A stretch of 63,926 nt of DNA from an uncultured Granulosicoccaceae bacterium (GTDB lineage: Bacteria; Pseudomonadota; Gammaproteobacteria; Granulosicoccales; Granulosicoccaceae). A program made the translations under genes and the position numbers. The stretch lies in NCBI GenBank assembly GCA_937951345.1, contig CALFCF010000083.1, positions 1 to 63,926 of the forward strand, read 5' to 3'. Of this stretch, positions 36,074-45,454 are shown piece by piece (position 1 is the first letter of the stretch; each line of letters starts with the position of its first letter). Below the pieces are notes generated by a model. It worked only from the letters and a program-made list of their open reading frames with translations. It had not been told where the DNA came from and ran no database searches.

Positions 36074-36643
36074 ATGTCCACTATTGTTGTTGCCAGAAAA
36101 GGCAAACAAGCCTGCATTGCAGCCGACTCGTTAACCACGTTCGGAGATATCCGTCTGTCGAATCAACTCGATTGTCATCACAACAAGATTCAAACATTCG
36201 GGCAGACTCACATGGGGATCGTCGGAAGCGCTGCCCATACGCTGGTGGCCGAAAGGGCGTTTCGGGACAAATCACTGGACATCGACTTTTCTACACGTGA
36301 TTCAACCTTCGACACGTTGGTCCGCCTGCACCCGGTATTAAAAGAAAAGTTTTTTCTAAACCCTAAAGATTCGGAAGAAGATCCGTACGAAACCAGTCAG
36401 ATCGATAGTGTGTTTATTAATTCCAACGGTATTTTCGCGATGTTCGCTCTGCGTGAAGTCTACGAGTACACGCGCTTTTGGGCGGTAGGCTCGGGTGCGG
36501 CATTTGCCCTGGGCGCGATGCATGCGGTCTACAGCAAGGCACGCAATGCCCGCGAGGTTGCCAAGGCCGGAGCGGCTGCCGGTGCTGAATTCGACACATC
36601 GTCTGCTGAGCCGTTGAGTTTCCGGACCGTCACACTCAAGTAA
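36074..36643 (+). CDS. HslV-like Ntn hydrolase with predicted N-terminal serine
   Basis: 189 residues starting MSTIVVARKG. The N-terminus parallels HslV/proteasome beta subunits (MTTIV...), with IAADSLTTFGD placing Asp17 as in HslV, NSNGIFAMF like the central strand, and WAVGSGAAFALGAMHAVY like the HslV 'IGSGG..A.AAA' helix. After Met removal the first residue would be Ser, not Thr. The Lys equivalent to Lys33 appears at HNKIQ after a four-residue insertion. No hslU is adjacent. It belongs to a widespread but uncharacterised proteasome-like group; a self-compartmentalising peptidase is inferred. Confidence 0.7.
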   Translation: MSTIVVARKGKQACIAADSLTTFGDIRLSNQLDCHHNKIQTFGQTHMGIVGSAAHTLVAERAFRDKSLDIDFSTRDSTFDTLVRLHPVLKEKFFLNPKDSEEDPYETSQIDSVFINSNGIFAMFALREVYEYTRFWAVGSGAAFALGAMHAVYSKARNAREVAKAGAAAGAEFDTSSAEPLSFRTVTLK

Positions 36644-36980
36644 ATCAACTTTTTTCATCTAGCACAGTCACCGACCACCTGTTCGGTTCGCTGTGTAGCG
36701 TTTTCGGAAAAGCCATCTGAAAGCCCCTCTCTGGTCGGCGCCCGGTAAATCGCATCCGGACAGTTACCAGGACAAGATGGCTGCATCTATCGCAGCGCTG
36801 ATAGCTTATACTTACAGGTTGTCTGTAAATCTCCGTTCAACGGATTGTCGCGAAGCCATTGATGCACGGCTGCGTGACCTTTCCGCAGTCTACCGCGGCC
36901 GGCCATAACCGGACGCATGCGGCAGCTTCGGGACCGTAGCGGAGGACTTAATTCTAATTTTTTACTGGAGCCCGCCTGAA
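36644..36980. promoter_or_regulatory. Intergenic region upstream of ndk
   Basis: 337 bp with no ORF I support. TATACT at 36807-36812 is a possible -10 without a clear -35. ACTGGAG lies 7 bp before the ndk start as its ribosome site. Confidence 0.35.
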
Positions 36981-37412
36981 ATGGCTATTGAACAAACTAT
37001 CTCGATTATTAAACCCGATGCTGTTGCCAAAAATGTCATTGGCGAAATTTACGACTGCTTTGAAAAAGCCGGGTTATCAATCGTTGCAGCCAGGATGATG
37101 CATTTGAGCGAACAGCAAGCTGGCGAATTCTACGCTGTTCACAAGGAGCGTCCTTTTTATAAGGATCTGGTGAAATTCATGACATCGGGACCGGTAATGG
37201 TGCAGGTATTGGAAGGTGAAAACGCTATTGCCAAGAACCGTGAAGTCATGGGAGCGACCAATCCGGCAGAGGCTGCTGAAGGGACTATCCGTGCGCGCTT
37301 CGCAAGTTCGATTGACGAAAACGCGGTGCATGGTTCCGATGCCGCAGACACAGCCAGTACCGAGATTGCTTTCTTTTTCGGTGACGGTGGCGTGTGCCCC
37401 CGCACCCGATAA
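36981..37412 (+). CDS. ndk: Nucleoside diphosphate kinase
   Basis: 143 residues, the normal length. [27 protein letters not shown] and the phosphohistidine in NAVHGSD (His117) are canonical. It equalises nucleoside triphosphate pools using ATP. It precedes rlmN, a common gammaproteobacterial order. The C-terminus ends [13 protein letters not shown], slightly unlike the usual FF...EICPR but acceptable. Confidence 0.97.
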   Translation: MAIEQTISIIKPDAVAKNVIGEIYDCFEKAGLSIVAARMMHLSEQQAGEFYAVHKERPFYKDLVKFMTSGPVMVQVLEGENAIAKNREVMGATNPAEAAEGTIRARFASSIDENAVHGSDAADTASTEIAFFFGDGGVCPRTR

Positions 37413-37450
37413 GTCAGACGCGCGTGTAACGCGATTCGACGAGTAAGCCC

Positions 37451-38671
37451 GTGCCGCAGAGTGATACAAGCAGTACCCATATACTGAAGCCTATGTCTGC
37501 TGTGGTCGAGGGTAAGGCAGGGTGGTCTAAATCGGGTAAGACCAACCTGTTTTCGTTGAATCGACAAGCGCTTGAACAGTATGTTGTCAGCCTCGGTGAA
37601 AAGCCGTATCGGGCGCGGCAGTTGCTGCAGTGGATCTACCACAAAGGTGCCATAGATTTCGAGGCGATGTCGGATTTATCCCGCAGTACCCGGCAGACGC
37701 TTTCCGAGCATGCGGCGATAGAACTACCTGCTGTTGAATTTGACAGCACGGCCAGTGACGGCACGCGTAAGTGGTTATTTGGTCTGGGTGACGGCAACAG
37801 CATTGAAACCGTGTACATTCCGGAAGGTAATCGTGGCACGTTGTGCGTGTCGTCGCAGGTCGGTTGTGCGCTCGATTGCTCATTCTGCGCGACCGCGCGA
37901 CAAGGCTTTAATCGCAATCTGACGACCGGCGAAATCATCGCGCAGGTATGGCTGGCTCGCCATCTACTGCTTAAACACAGATTGTCCGAAGGTGTGGATT
38001 CTAAAAGCTCGCCCATCACCAATGTGGTCATGATGGGCATGGGGGAGCCGCTTTTAAACCTGACTTGTCTGATTCCCGCGCTCGATTTGATGATGGATGA
38101 TCTATCCTTTGGGTTAAGCAAACGAAAAGTAACGGTCAGTACGTCCGGCGTGGTGCCTGCAATCGACAAAATGACAGCTGCTGTGGATTGTTCGCTGGCG
38201 GTGTCTCTGCATGCGCCAACCGATACATTGCGCAACGAACTGGTGCCATTGAACCGCAAGTATCCTTTGCGGGAGTTGATGGCAGCTTGCCGACGTTATG
38301 TTGACGGAGACCGAAAAAAGCATGTGTTCTTTGAGTACGTGATGTTGGCCGGCGTTAATGATCAGCCGAAGCACGCGCGACAATTGGTTTCGCTGCTTGA
38401 CGGTTTTCCGGCCAAAGTTAACCTGATTCCGTTTAACCCGTTTCCGGGGGCAGGTTACGAACGCTCGGGAAAAGCTGCGATTGCGCGGTTTCACCAGATG
38501 CTGACGGCGGGTGGTTTGCTGACGCTGACGCGTGCGACACGCGGAGATGATATTGATGCTGCCTGTGGCCAACTGGCAGGTGATATCGACGACCGTAGCC
38601 GGCGGCAGAACAAATTTTCTGCGCCGCGCTTCGGTGAGTCAGGATTTGATAAGTCCGAGGCTTCAACATGA
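37451..38671 (+). CDS. rlmN: Dual-specificity RNA methyltransferase RlmN
   Basis: 406 residues from the GTG at 37451; an ATG at 37493 would give 392, nearer the E. coli length, and neither has a decisive ribosome site. The radical-SAM cluster is CALDCSFC (Cys139, 143, 146), and the methyl-accepting Cys lies in [24 protein letters not shown] and [13 protein letters not shown] are family signatures. It methylates C2 of A2503 in 23S rRNA and A37 of some tRNAs. Its stop overlaps the pilF start as ATGA. Confidence 0.96.
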   Translation: MPQSDTSSTHILKPMSAVVEGKAGWSKSGKTNLFSLNRQALEQYVVSLGEKPYRARQLLQWIYHKGAIDFEAMSDLSRSTRQTLSEHAAIELPAVEFDSTASDGTRKWLFGLGDGNSIETVYIPEGNRGTLCVSSQVGCALDCSFCATARQGFNRNLTTGEIIAQVWLARHLLLKHRLSEGVDSKSSPITNVVMMGMGEPLLNLTCLIPALDLMMDDLSFGLSKRKVTVSTSGVVPAIDKMTAAVDCSLAVSLHAPTDTLRNELVPLNRKYPLRELMAACRRYVDGDRKKHVFFEYVMLAGVNDQPKHARQLVSLLDGFPAKVNLIPFNPFPGAGYERSGKAAIARFHQMLTAGGLLTLTRATRGDDIDAACGQLAGDIDDRSRRQNKFSAPRFGESGFDKSEAST

Positions 38672-39477
38672 GAAAGCCCCTGATCAAAAATAAAATTATG
38701 CGGACAGTGGTACGAGGCCGGAGAAGCTCCAGGGTTGGCATTGTGCTGACAGCAGCTTTGTTTGTAGGTGCCTGTCAAACGACGACGCCTGATGTCGGTG
38801 GTGGTGCGGATAGTGCCGAGGCATCACAATTTAATGCGGAGCTGGGTGCGCGATACCTGCAACGCGGTGAACTGGACCAAGCGCGTTTGAAACTGGAAAA
38901 AGCGTTGGAACAGGACAGTGGAAACTCACTGGCGCATATCAGTTACGCGCGGTTGCAACAGCAAATCGATGAGCCGGAACTCGCTAAAAGTCATTTCCAA
39001 CGAGCGCTGGAATTGCAGCCCGATGATGCAGAGCACCTGAATAGCTATGGTGTGTTCCTGTGCCAGAACGGGGAAGTCGATGAGGCCGTCGAGAACTTCA
39101 GTGCTGCCGCTGAAAATCCGTTTTACCGCACCCCCTGGTTCGCACTTGATAACGCAGGCCTCTGTCTGCTTGACGACGGACGTCTGGAGCAGGCCGAAAC
39201 TTTCCTGCGCGACGCCATACGAAAGAACCCGCGCTTCCCGAATGCGTTGCTGCACATGGCCGATCTTACTTATCAGCGCAACCAGTTGCGTATCGCTGAT
39301 GCGTATTTAAATCGATTTGAGGTTTACGGAAAGGTAACGCCTGCCAGTTTGTTGCTGGCAATGAATATCAAACGTGCCAGTGGCGATGTTGATTCGGCAC
39401 GGGGATTTGCAAACCGCCTGCTCAATGAATTTCCTAAATCGCGCGAAGCCGGACAGTATCTGTCACAACCGTTGTAA
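38668..39477 (+). CDS. pilF: Type IV pilus biogenesis lipoprotein PilF (TPR)
   Basis: 269 residues. A basic N-terminus and lipobox LFVGAC predict an outer-membrane lipoprotein. The mature part is a run of TPR units ([60 protein letters not shown]). PilF is the pilotin that helps the secretin PilQ assemble in the outer membrane. Its place between rlmN and hisS is conserved, although rodZ and ispG, which usually follow, are absent. It links to the minor pilins at 1.9-9.6 kb. Confidence 0.92.
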   Translation: MRKPLIKNKIMRTVVRGRRSSRVGIVLTAALFVGACQTTTPDVGGGADSAEASQFNAELGARYLQRGELDQARLKLEKALEQDSGNSLAHISYARLQQQIDEPELAKSHFQRALELQPDDAEHLNSYGVFLCQNGEVDEAVENFSAAAENPFYRTPWFALDNAGLCLLDDGRLEQAETFLRDAIRKNPRFPNALLHMADLTYQRNQLRIADAYLNRFEVYGKVTPASLLLAMNIKRASGDVDSARGFANRLLNEFPKSREAGQYLSQPL

Positions 39478-39507
39478 TCGTTGGCTGCGATACTATCGAG
39501 CGATTGA

Positions 39508-39594
39508 ATGACTATGCGCTGCAGACATATTGTGCCATCGAGCGATGCGGACGCTATCGGTCTCGAAGAGATCGCGCTGCGTATTAACTCGTGA
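39508..39594 (+). CDS. Possible 28-residue leader ORF before hisS
   Basis: ATG at 39508 opens 28 codons (MTMRCRHIVPSSDADAIGLE ...) ending in TGA at 39592-39594, which overlaps the first possible hisS GTG (39591). Such an overlap allows translational coupling. It has one His codon, so it is not a His-rich attenuator peptide. It may be chance. Confidence 0.25.
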   Translation: MTMRCRHIVPSSDADAIGLEEIALRINS

Positions 39595-39602
39595 GCGGAC
39601 TC

Positions 39603-40889
39603 GTGAGCGATAAGATCAAGAGTCTTCGAGGAATGCATGATCTGCTGCCGGCAGATTCCGCTATCTGGCAGCGTGTAGAACGTGTGATACAGGATGTCAT
39701 GCGTGTATACGGCTATGCCGAAATACGCACGCCACTGGTTGAAAACACGGCATTGTTCAAGCGCGGTATCGGTGAAGCCACCGATATTGTCGAGAAGGAG
39801 ATGTATACGTTCGAGAGTCGCTCGGGCGAGAGCCTCACGCTGCGCCCGGAAAATACCGCCGGCTGTGTCCGGGCAGCGTTGCAACATGGCCTGACAACAG
39901 ATGGGGGAGTCAACCGTATCTGGTATAACGGACCGATGTTTCGATATGAGCGGCCGCAGAAAGGACGAACGCGGCAGTTCCACCAGGTGGGTGCAGAAGT
40001 ATACGGCGCGGCAGGAGCTGCTGTGGAAGCGGAGCTTATACTGATGAGCGCGCGCATCTGGCGCGAACTGGGGGTTGCTGATGCGGTTAACCTCGAGATC
40101 AACTCACTGGGTACAGCACAGGAACGCGCATCCTATCGCAGCACGCTGGTTGATTATTTCAGGGCAAATGAATCGTCACTCGATACTGATAGTCTGCGCC
40201 GCCTTGAAACCAATCCTTTACGAATTCTGGATAGTAAAAACCCTGAGATGCAGGCGCTTAACGATGCAGCGCCGCAGTTATCTGAATCACTGGGTGAAGA
40301 TTCGAGACAACATGCTCAGCAACTGCAGGATCTTCTTGACGCTTGTGGCCTGACATATTCAATCAATCCGCGGTTGGTGCGAGGATTGGATTACTACTCG
40401 CTGTCTGTCTGGGAGTGGACGACCTCAGCGCTCGGTGCACAGGGTGCTGTTTGCGGTGGTGGTCGTTATGACGGTCTGATTGATATGCTGGGTGGTAAAT
40501 CCTGTCCCGCCGTTGGCTGGGCATTGGGTATGGAACGTCTGATTGCGTTAATTGAAGCGGTGGCCGATGCCCCTGCCGCCTCAACGCCACATGCGTTTGT
40601 CGTTGTTGCACCCGAGCTTCCACCGGCAACCGGGCAGCAGTTGGCAGAATCTTTACGTAGCGAAATTCAAGGATTACGTCTGGTCAGTAATGTCATACCT
40701 GGCAGTATGAAGGCACAATTCAAGCGAGCCGACAGAAGTGGTGCATCGCTGGCGTTGGTTGTCGGCGCAGAGGAACAATCATCCGGAAAGATAACGGTCA
40801 AGTCATTGAGAGAAAGAGCAGAGCAACAGCAACTTGATCGCGGGCAATTGATGGATATGCTTAAAAATTTATTAGACGGTGATGCCTAA
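39603..40889 (+). CDS. hisS: Histidyl-tRNA synthetase
   Basis: 428 residues from the GTG at 39603, giving MSDKIKSLRGMHDLLP, aligned with E. coli HisS; a second GTG exactly 12 bp upstream (39591) lies in a direct duplication. Class II motifs: RTPLVENTALFKRGIGE, motif 2 FRYERPQKGRTRQFHQVGAE, the histidine-binding LVRGLDYYS, and motif 3 AVGWALGMERL. It charges tRNA-His. The gene is followed by yfgM and bamB as in E. coli. Confidence 0.96.
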   Translation: MSDKIKSLRGMHDLLPADSAIWQRVERVIQDVMRVYGYAEIRTPLVENTALFKRGIGEATDIVEKEMYTFESRSGESLTLRPENTAGCVRAALQHGLTTDGGVNRIWYNGPMFRYERPQKGRTRQFHQVGAEVYGAAGAAVEAELILMSARIWRELGVADAVNLEINSLGTAQERASYRSTLVDYFRANESSLDTDSLRRLETNPLRILDSKNPEMQALNDAAPQLSESLGEDSRQHAQQLQDLLDACGLTYSINPRLVRGLDYYSLSVWEWTTSALGAQGAVCGGGRYDGLIDMLGGKSCPAVGWALGMERLIALIEAVADAPAASTPHAFVVVAPELPPATGQQLAESLRSEIQGLRLVSNVIPGSMKAQFKRADRSGASLALVVGAEEQSSGKITVKSLRERAEQQQLDRGQLMDMLKNLLDGDA

Positions 40890-40970
40890 GAGCAGCCGAC
40901 GAAACGAATATTGTGCAATCTATCCTGCGCAATAAATCTGTGCCAATAAGCGTTTGCGAGGAAACACACG

Positions 40971-41603
40971 TTGGATTACGAAACTGAAGAACAACAGGTC
41001 GAAGCACTCAAAGCATGGTGGGCCGAAAACGGTCGCTCGGTGATGCTGGGTGTGGGAATTGGTGTTGCGGCTATCGGTGGATGGCAGTTTTGGGGTAAGC
41101 ACAAAGAGTCCCAGGCACGCGAAGCATCCGACGGTTACGAGCAAACGATTCAATCGTTGGCAGATGGAGGTAACGCTGCAGATGTCGCCGCCAAAGTGAA
41201 GAAGGATCACAAGAACAGTCTATACGCCACTTACGCGGCGTTAGCAGCTGCACGCAGTTATGTTGAACAAAACGATCTGGACAGTGCTGAAAAGGAGTTG
41301 TCCTGGGCTGTGTCGAACTCACCGATAAAAGAAATGGCATTAACGGCGCGTATCCGGTTGGCTCGTGTGCAGGCGGCACTTGGCAAGCACGACGAGGCAT
41401 TTAAATCCCTGCCAAAGAAAGCACCCGAGTCTTTCACCGCTTTGGTCGAAGAAGTGCGTGGCGATTTGTATGTAGCGACGGGTGAAAATGCCAAAGCACG
41501 GGATGCCTATCAGGCTGCATTGGAGAGTGATCAGGTCGGTGGTGATCGCAATGGGATTACCATGAAACTCAATGAGCTCGCTAGCGCTGCAGACGCCAGT
41601 TAG
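40971..41603 (+). CDS. yfgM: YfgM-family periplasmic chaperone / ancillary SecYEG translocon subunit
   Basis: 210 residues, TTG start preceded by AGGA. YETEEQQVEALKAWWAENG is the family's cytosolic start; one membrane helix follows (MLGVGIGVAAIGGWQFW), then a TPR-like periplasmic domain. YfgM associates with SecYEG and PpiD. It lies between hisS and bamB as in E. coli. Confidence 0.92.
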   Translation: MDYETEEQQVEALKAWWAENGRSVMLGVGIGVAAIGGWQFWGKHKESQAREASDGYEQTIQSLADGGNAADVAAKVKKDHKNSLYATYAALAAARSYVEQNDLDSAEKELSWAVSNSPIKEMALTARIRLARVQAALGKHDEAFKSLPKKAPESFTALVEEVRGDLYVATGENAKARDAYQAALESDQVGGDRNGITMKLNELASAADAS

Positions 41604-41664
41604 CGAAAGCGTTGACAGTAATTAATGTGTGAAATTGAACAGCAGAGATAATAGGCCTAAACCC

Positions 41665-42906
41665 ATGCAGACTGATTTGTCCTTGCCTTCAATTGTTCGA
41701 CGCGTGCTATTGCTTGTGTTTGTTGCGACGCTTGTTGCATGTGCTGATCCACCACCGCTTGTGCCACCCACAGCTCTGACGTCCATTGATCAGCAATTGC
41801 GACCAAAAAGTCTGTGGCGAAAATCTATCGGGGACACTGATAAGCGCCGTTCTAGTCAGTTCCTTCCTTTTGTCGATAATAGCGGTGTTTACGCGGCTTC
41901 GGTCGACGGAAATGTTGCTGGTTTTGATTCTGTCAAAGGTACCGTGTTGTGGCGCCGAAACGTTGGATCAACCCTGGGTAGCGGGGTAGGTGGTGATACA
42001 GACCACGTCTACGTTGCCAGTAACGACGGAGTGGTGCATGCACTGGATAAGTCCACGGGCGAGAGTGTCTGGACTTACGCAATGCCTTCTGCAGTACTGG
42101 TGCGACCGGTCGCCGCTACTGCGACAGAGCAGGCAGACGGTATTGTTGTGGTTCGTGCATCCAATGCGAACATCCGCGGCCTTGACAGCAAAACCGGTGA
42201 AGAGCTGTGGTCAACCAACTTTGATGTGCCGGCGTTGACGGTACATGGCTACGGTGAACCCGTGGTTCTCGATTCCGGTGTGCTAATTGGATTGGATGAC
42301 GGCAAACTGGCCGCTTTGTCCAGAACCAACGGTTCTTTGCTGTGGCAGAGTGTGTTGAGTTTACCCAGTGGCCGTTCGGAAATTGAGCGATTGGTTGATG
42401 TGGACGCCAACATTCTTATTGACGAACAGTTTATCTACGCCGTGACGTATCAGGGGCAACTTGCCCGTATTGAGCCGCAACGCGGTCAGTTAATCTGGTC
42501 GGTACCAATGTCATCGGTTTCCGGCATGGCACAGGATGACGAGTTACTCTATTTAACCGCACAGAACAGTGAGGTTGTTGCTGTTTCCAAAGCGGATGGT
42601 AGCGAGCGCTGGCGGGTAAAGAGTTTACGTGGTCGTTCGTTGACACGTCCTGCGCTGGTCAATGACGGGTTACTAGCGGTGGCTGACTTCGATGGATTTG
42701 TACATGTACTGAACGCCGCAGATGGCGCTATTATAGGACGCTCGCAGCCTTTGAGTTCGTCTCCGAGCAGTCCATCGCTGGTGGTGTTTGATGTGGCAGC
42801 AGAGTCGCAGGCCGATTCACAGGATAACGATACACAAGCCCCCCAAAGGCAGGTGTTTCTTCAGGGGGTTAAATCCGAGCTGGTATCTTTAAGCGTCACT
42901 CGTTAG
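41665..42906 (+). CDS. bamB: Outer membrane protein assembly lipoprotein BamB
   Basis: 413 residues from the ATG at 41665; a GTG at 41629 would add 12. The signal peptide ends in lipobox TLVAC. The mature protein is an eight-bladed PQQ-type propeller: AASVDGNVAGFDSVKGTVLW, VYVASNDGVVHALDKSTGES, VLIGLDDGKLAALSRTNGSL, VVAVSKADGSERW. BamB supports BamA in inserting outer-membrane proteins. Its usual follower der is 4.3 kb away because two minus-strand genes intervene. Confidence 0.94.
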   Translation: MQTDLSLPSIVRRVLLLVFVATLVACADPPPLVPPTALTSIDQQLRPKSLWRKSIGDTDKRRSSQFLPFVDNSGVYAASVDGNVAGFDSVKGTVLWRRNVGSTLGSGVGGDTDHVYVASNDGVVHALDKSTGESVWTYAMPSAVLVRPVAATATEQADGIVVVRASNANIRGLDSKTGEELWSTNFDVPALTVHGYGEPVVLDSGVLIGLDDGKLAALSRTNGSLLWQSVLSLPSGRSEIERLVDVDANILIDEQFIYAVTYQGQLARIEPQRGQLIWSVPMSSVSGMAQDDELLYLTAQNSEVVAVSKADGSERWRVKSLRGRSLTRPALVNDGLLAVADFDGFVHVLNAADGAIIGRSQPLSSSPSSPSLVVFDVAAESQADSQDNDTQAPQRQVFLQGVKSELVSLSVTR

Positions 42907-42925
42907 TGACACGTCGACCGGTCGG

Positions 42926-43021
42926 ATGCGTTGGCGCTACGTTGAGGTAGAAACGACGCTAGAAACGACGCTAGAAAATACGCCAAAAAATACGTCAGAA
43001 AAAGTGACACCACGATGGTAA
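42926..43021 (+). CDS. Possible 31-residue repeat micro-ORF after bamB
   Basis: ATG at 42926 opens 31 codons: MRWRYVEV then ETTL-ETTL-ENTP-KNTS-EKVTP and a TAA. The coding strand is a degenerate 12-bp tandem repeat. There is no convincing ribosome site. It may be noncoding repeat DNA that happens to be open. Confidence 0.2.
   Translation: MRWRYVEVETTLETTLENTPKNTSEKVTPRW
42950..43009. repeat. Five degenerate tandem 12-bp units (GAAACGACGCTA)
   Basis: Units start at 42950, 42962, 42974, 42986 and 42998; the first two are identical and later ones drift. The array sits between the convergent ends of bamB and the GGDEF/EAL gene. Confidence 0.8.
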
Positions 43022-43030
43022 TGCGGGTGT

Positions 43031-45454
43031 TTATCCTGCCCGCTTCAGACCACCGTTCTGATTCTCGATACTGAGGAGTTCTTCAGTAAGTTCCTCGGCT
43101 GACTGCAGTTGTCCAACATAGTATCCCTGAACCGCTGTACATCCCATTTCCCGCAATATCTCGATCTGTTCAGTGGTCTCTACATTTTCTGCAACGGTAT
43201 CAATGCGCAGACTGGTCGCGCTTGAGATTATTGCCGCAACGATGTCTCTGGCTGACTGATCCTCTGTTAGACGGGTTGTAAACTCACCGTCGATCTTCAG
43301 AGCGTCTATGGGGAGTTGTTTGATTCGCGGTAGCGATGATGTACCCATGCCGTAGTCGTCGATTATAAAATGTACGCCTCGCTCTGCCAGCACGTTAAGC
43401 ACGTTGGCTGCCTCTAACGGATCCTCGGAAATGGAGTCCTCGGTAATTTCAAAGGAAATTTTACTGGCACTCAATCCGTAACGTGACGACAGTCTGTCGA
43501 GTGTTTCGGGAAGCGTTGGCAGAAAGAGATTCCTTTTGGTTATATTGACCGCTATTGTGACGTCATTGATACCCTGTTCACGCCATTGGTGCAGTTGTTT
43601 GTAGGCCTTCTCCAGAACCTGTTCACCAAGCTTTGCGATCTGGCCTGACTTTTCGGCAATCGGTATGAACTGGTGCGGTGGTACGTTACCCAGCTTGACA
43701 TCGTGCCAGCGCGAAAAGGCTTCAACCCGTTTAACACTGCCGTCTTCAAGTTGCATTTGCTGCTGGTAAATAAGGCTTAACTCATCACGATCAATCGCTC
43801 TGCGCAATTTTGTTTCCAGCGTACGCAGCTGTAGTGCTTCGACTTTCATGTCTGCACCGTAAAGCTTGTAGTTGTTGCGCCCGGAGTCTTTTGCGCGATA
43901 GCAGGCGATATCGGCATGCTTGATCAACGACTCGATATCGCTTGCATGATCGGGGAAAATTGCAACACCAATACTGGCGCTGAAATCTATTTTAACGCCG
44001 TCAATTTCCAGTACTTCCCTGAGCTCATTGATTATCCTGTCAGCAGTCGCGACTACTTCGTCTTCGGATTTTACGTGATCGAGTATGGCTGCGAACTCAT
44101 CACCACCAATACGCGCTGCAAGATCAAACTCACGCAAATTCGATTTTATACGGCTGGCAGTACTGATCAGAAGCTTGTCACCGACATCGTGACCGAGCGT
44201 GTCGTTAACCTGTTTGAACTTGTCCAGGTCGAATTGCATTAGCGCAACTTTATGCCCGTGGCGTCTGGCAGCGGCAAGCGCTTCGTTCAGTCGCATGACA
44301 TAGTAACTGCGGTTTGCTATTCCGGTCAGGTAGTCGTAGTTTGCCTGCAGGTGCAGTTTTTCCTGAGTAGCCTTTAAATCAGAAATGTTTGTAAACGTAA
44401 TGACCCTGCCACCATCACCCGTTAGTTTATTTGTAACGCGCAAAGACAGGCCTTCTTCGGTCAGTAACTCCATGACCTGCGCATGCGCTGCAATGTGTTC
44501 GCTTGATACTGCTGTTGTGGGAGCCTCTGTAGAGTCTTCCGGCTGATTGTCGACGACAGAGGAATCAAGCGGTTGATCGGATGATCTGAGCGCAAGTTTT
44601 TGCGCTTCGTCGTTTTGCTCTGACACCGACAGGTTATTTGCATTGATGCAATTAGCCAACGCCATACTGTATGGGAAACTCTCCAGCTGTTTGCCTAGTG
44701 CAGGCGACAGTCGCGGCAGTGTCTCGTTGACCACCAGTACTTTGCCGTTGGCGTCTGTCAGCACAAAGCCCTCGTTGATGTTGTTAATCGAATCGGAGGT
44801 TAACTTCCGTTCGTGCCATAGTCTGGCCTGCGATCGGCGGTTTTTCGCATGTAGCAGCCATGCCCATATCATCATGACGCACATGGTGCCGATCAGAAGT
44901 ATAACCACACCGGCAAAGTTGCTGATTTGTCCGGATTGCTGCGCCAGAAGCCTCATCGTTCCCGCGTTGGCTTCGCTGGCTGAGCGCCGCAAATGCAATT
45001 TGGTCAAATAGATTTGTTGACTGGTGGCTCGCAAAACTATCGGGTCGGAAGGCGAGAGGCTGGCGAATCCATCGGTCAGCCAGGATTCCACATCATTCAT
45101 CAATGGCACCATACGAGCCAGTGCCTGGCTGTACGGGCCATCAGTTAAAAAAGTGTGTGATTTCTGACGTGCTTCCACCAGTTCGCGTGCTACTGTTACT
45201 GACGTACGGATACTCGAGAGTCGTTCACGCGTTAATCGTGCCTCGCTTGTGCGTATACTTCGTTCGAGTGATGCAAGCGTCGTGACGAGCTCTGAAATTC
45301 TGTGATGGTTAGCCTGCGACTCCTGCGCTAACTCCGTCTCGAATCGTTTGCTATAACCGTGTACAGTCAGGGCAAACAAAGCGGCCAGCGTTGTGACTGC
45401 GCAAATCAATATCCACTCGTGTGGTTGCAGTCCTAATATGCGGAGGAATTTCAT
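43031..45454 (-). CDS. Membrane GGDEF/EAL c-di-GMP signalling protein
   Basis: 807 residues. Two membrane helices (about 12-32 and 181-201) bracket a periplasmic helical sensor. A PAS-like segment follows (about 220-365, with a long polar insert), then a GGDEF domain with an intact ARIGGDEFAAI motif (450-454) and an EAL domain. The EAL signature reads VEAFSRW, so Leu is Phe, but metal and catalytic residues look present: NIT, FEITED, IDDYGMG, LKIDGEF and AENVET. It could make or degrade c-di-GMP. The start overlaps the upstream TAXI-type binding protein gene by 4 bp, suggesting a ligand-sensing pair. Confidence 0.9.
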   Translation of the reverse strand: MKFLRILGLQPHEWILICAVTTLAALFALTVHGYSKRFETELAQESQANHHRISELVTTLASLERSIRTSEARLTRERLSSIRTSVTVARELVEARQKSHTFLTDGPYSQALARMVPLMNDVESWLTDGFASLSPSDPIVLRATSQQIYLTKLHLRRSASEANAGTMRLLAQQSGQISNFAGVVILLIGTMCVMMIWAWLLHAKNRRSQARLWHERKLTSDSINNINEGFVLTDANGKVLVVNETLPRLSPALGKQLESFPYSMALANCINANNLSVSEQNDEAQKLALRSSDQPLDSSVVDNQPEDSTEAPTTAVSSEHIAAHAQVMELLTEEGLSLRVTNKLTGDGGRVITFTNISDLKATQEKLHLQANYDYLTGIANRSYYVMRLNEALAAARRHGHKVALMQFDLDKFKQVNDTLGHDVGDKLLISTASRIKSNLREFDLAARIGGDEFAAILDHVKSEDEVVATADRIINELREVLEIDGVKIDFSASIGVAIFPDHASDIESLIKHADIACYRAKDSGRNNYKLYGADMKVEALQLRTLETKLRRAIDRDELSLIYQQQMQLEDGSVKRVEAFSRWHDVKLGNVPPHQFIPIAEKSGQIAKLGEQVLEKAYKQLHQWREQGINDVTIAVNITKRNLFLPTLPETLDRLSSRYGLSASKISFEITEDSISEDPLEAANVLNVLAERGVHFIIDDYGMGTSSLPRIKQLPIDALKIDGEFTTRLTEDQSARDIVAAIISSATSLRIDTVAENVETTEQIEILREMGCTAVQGYYVGQLQSAEELTEELLSIENQNGGLKRAG

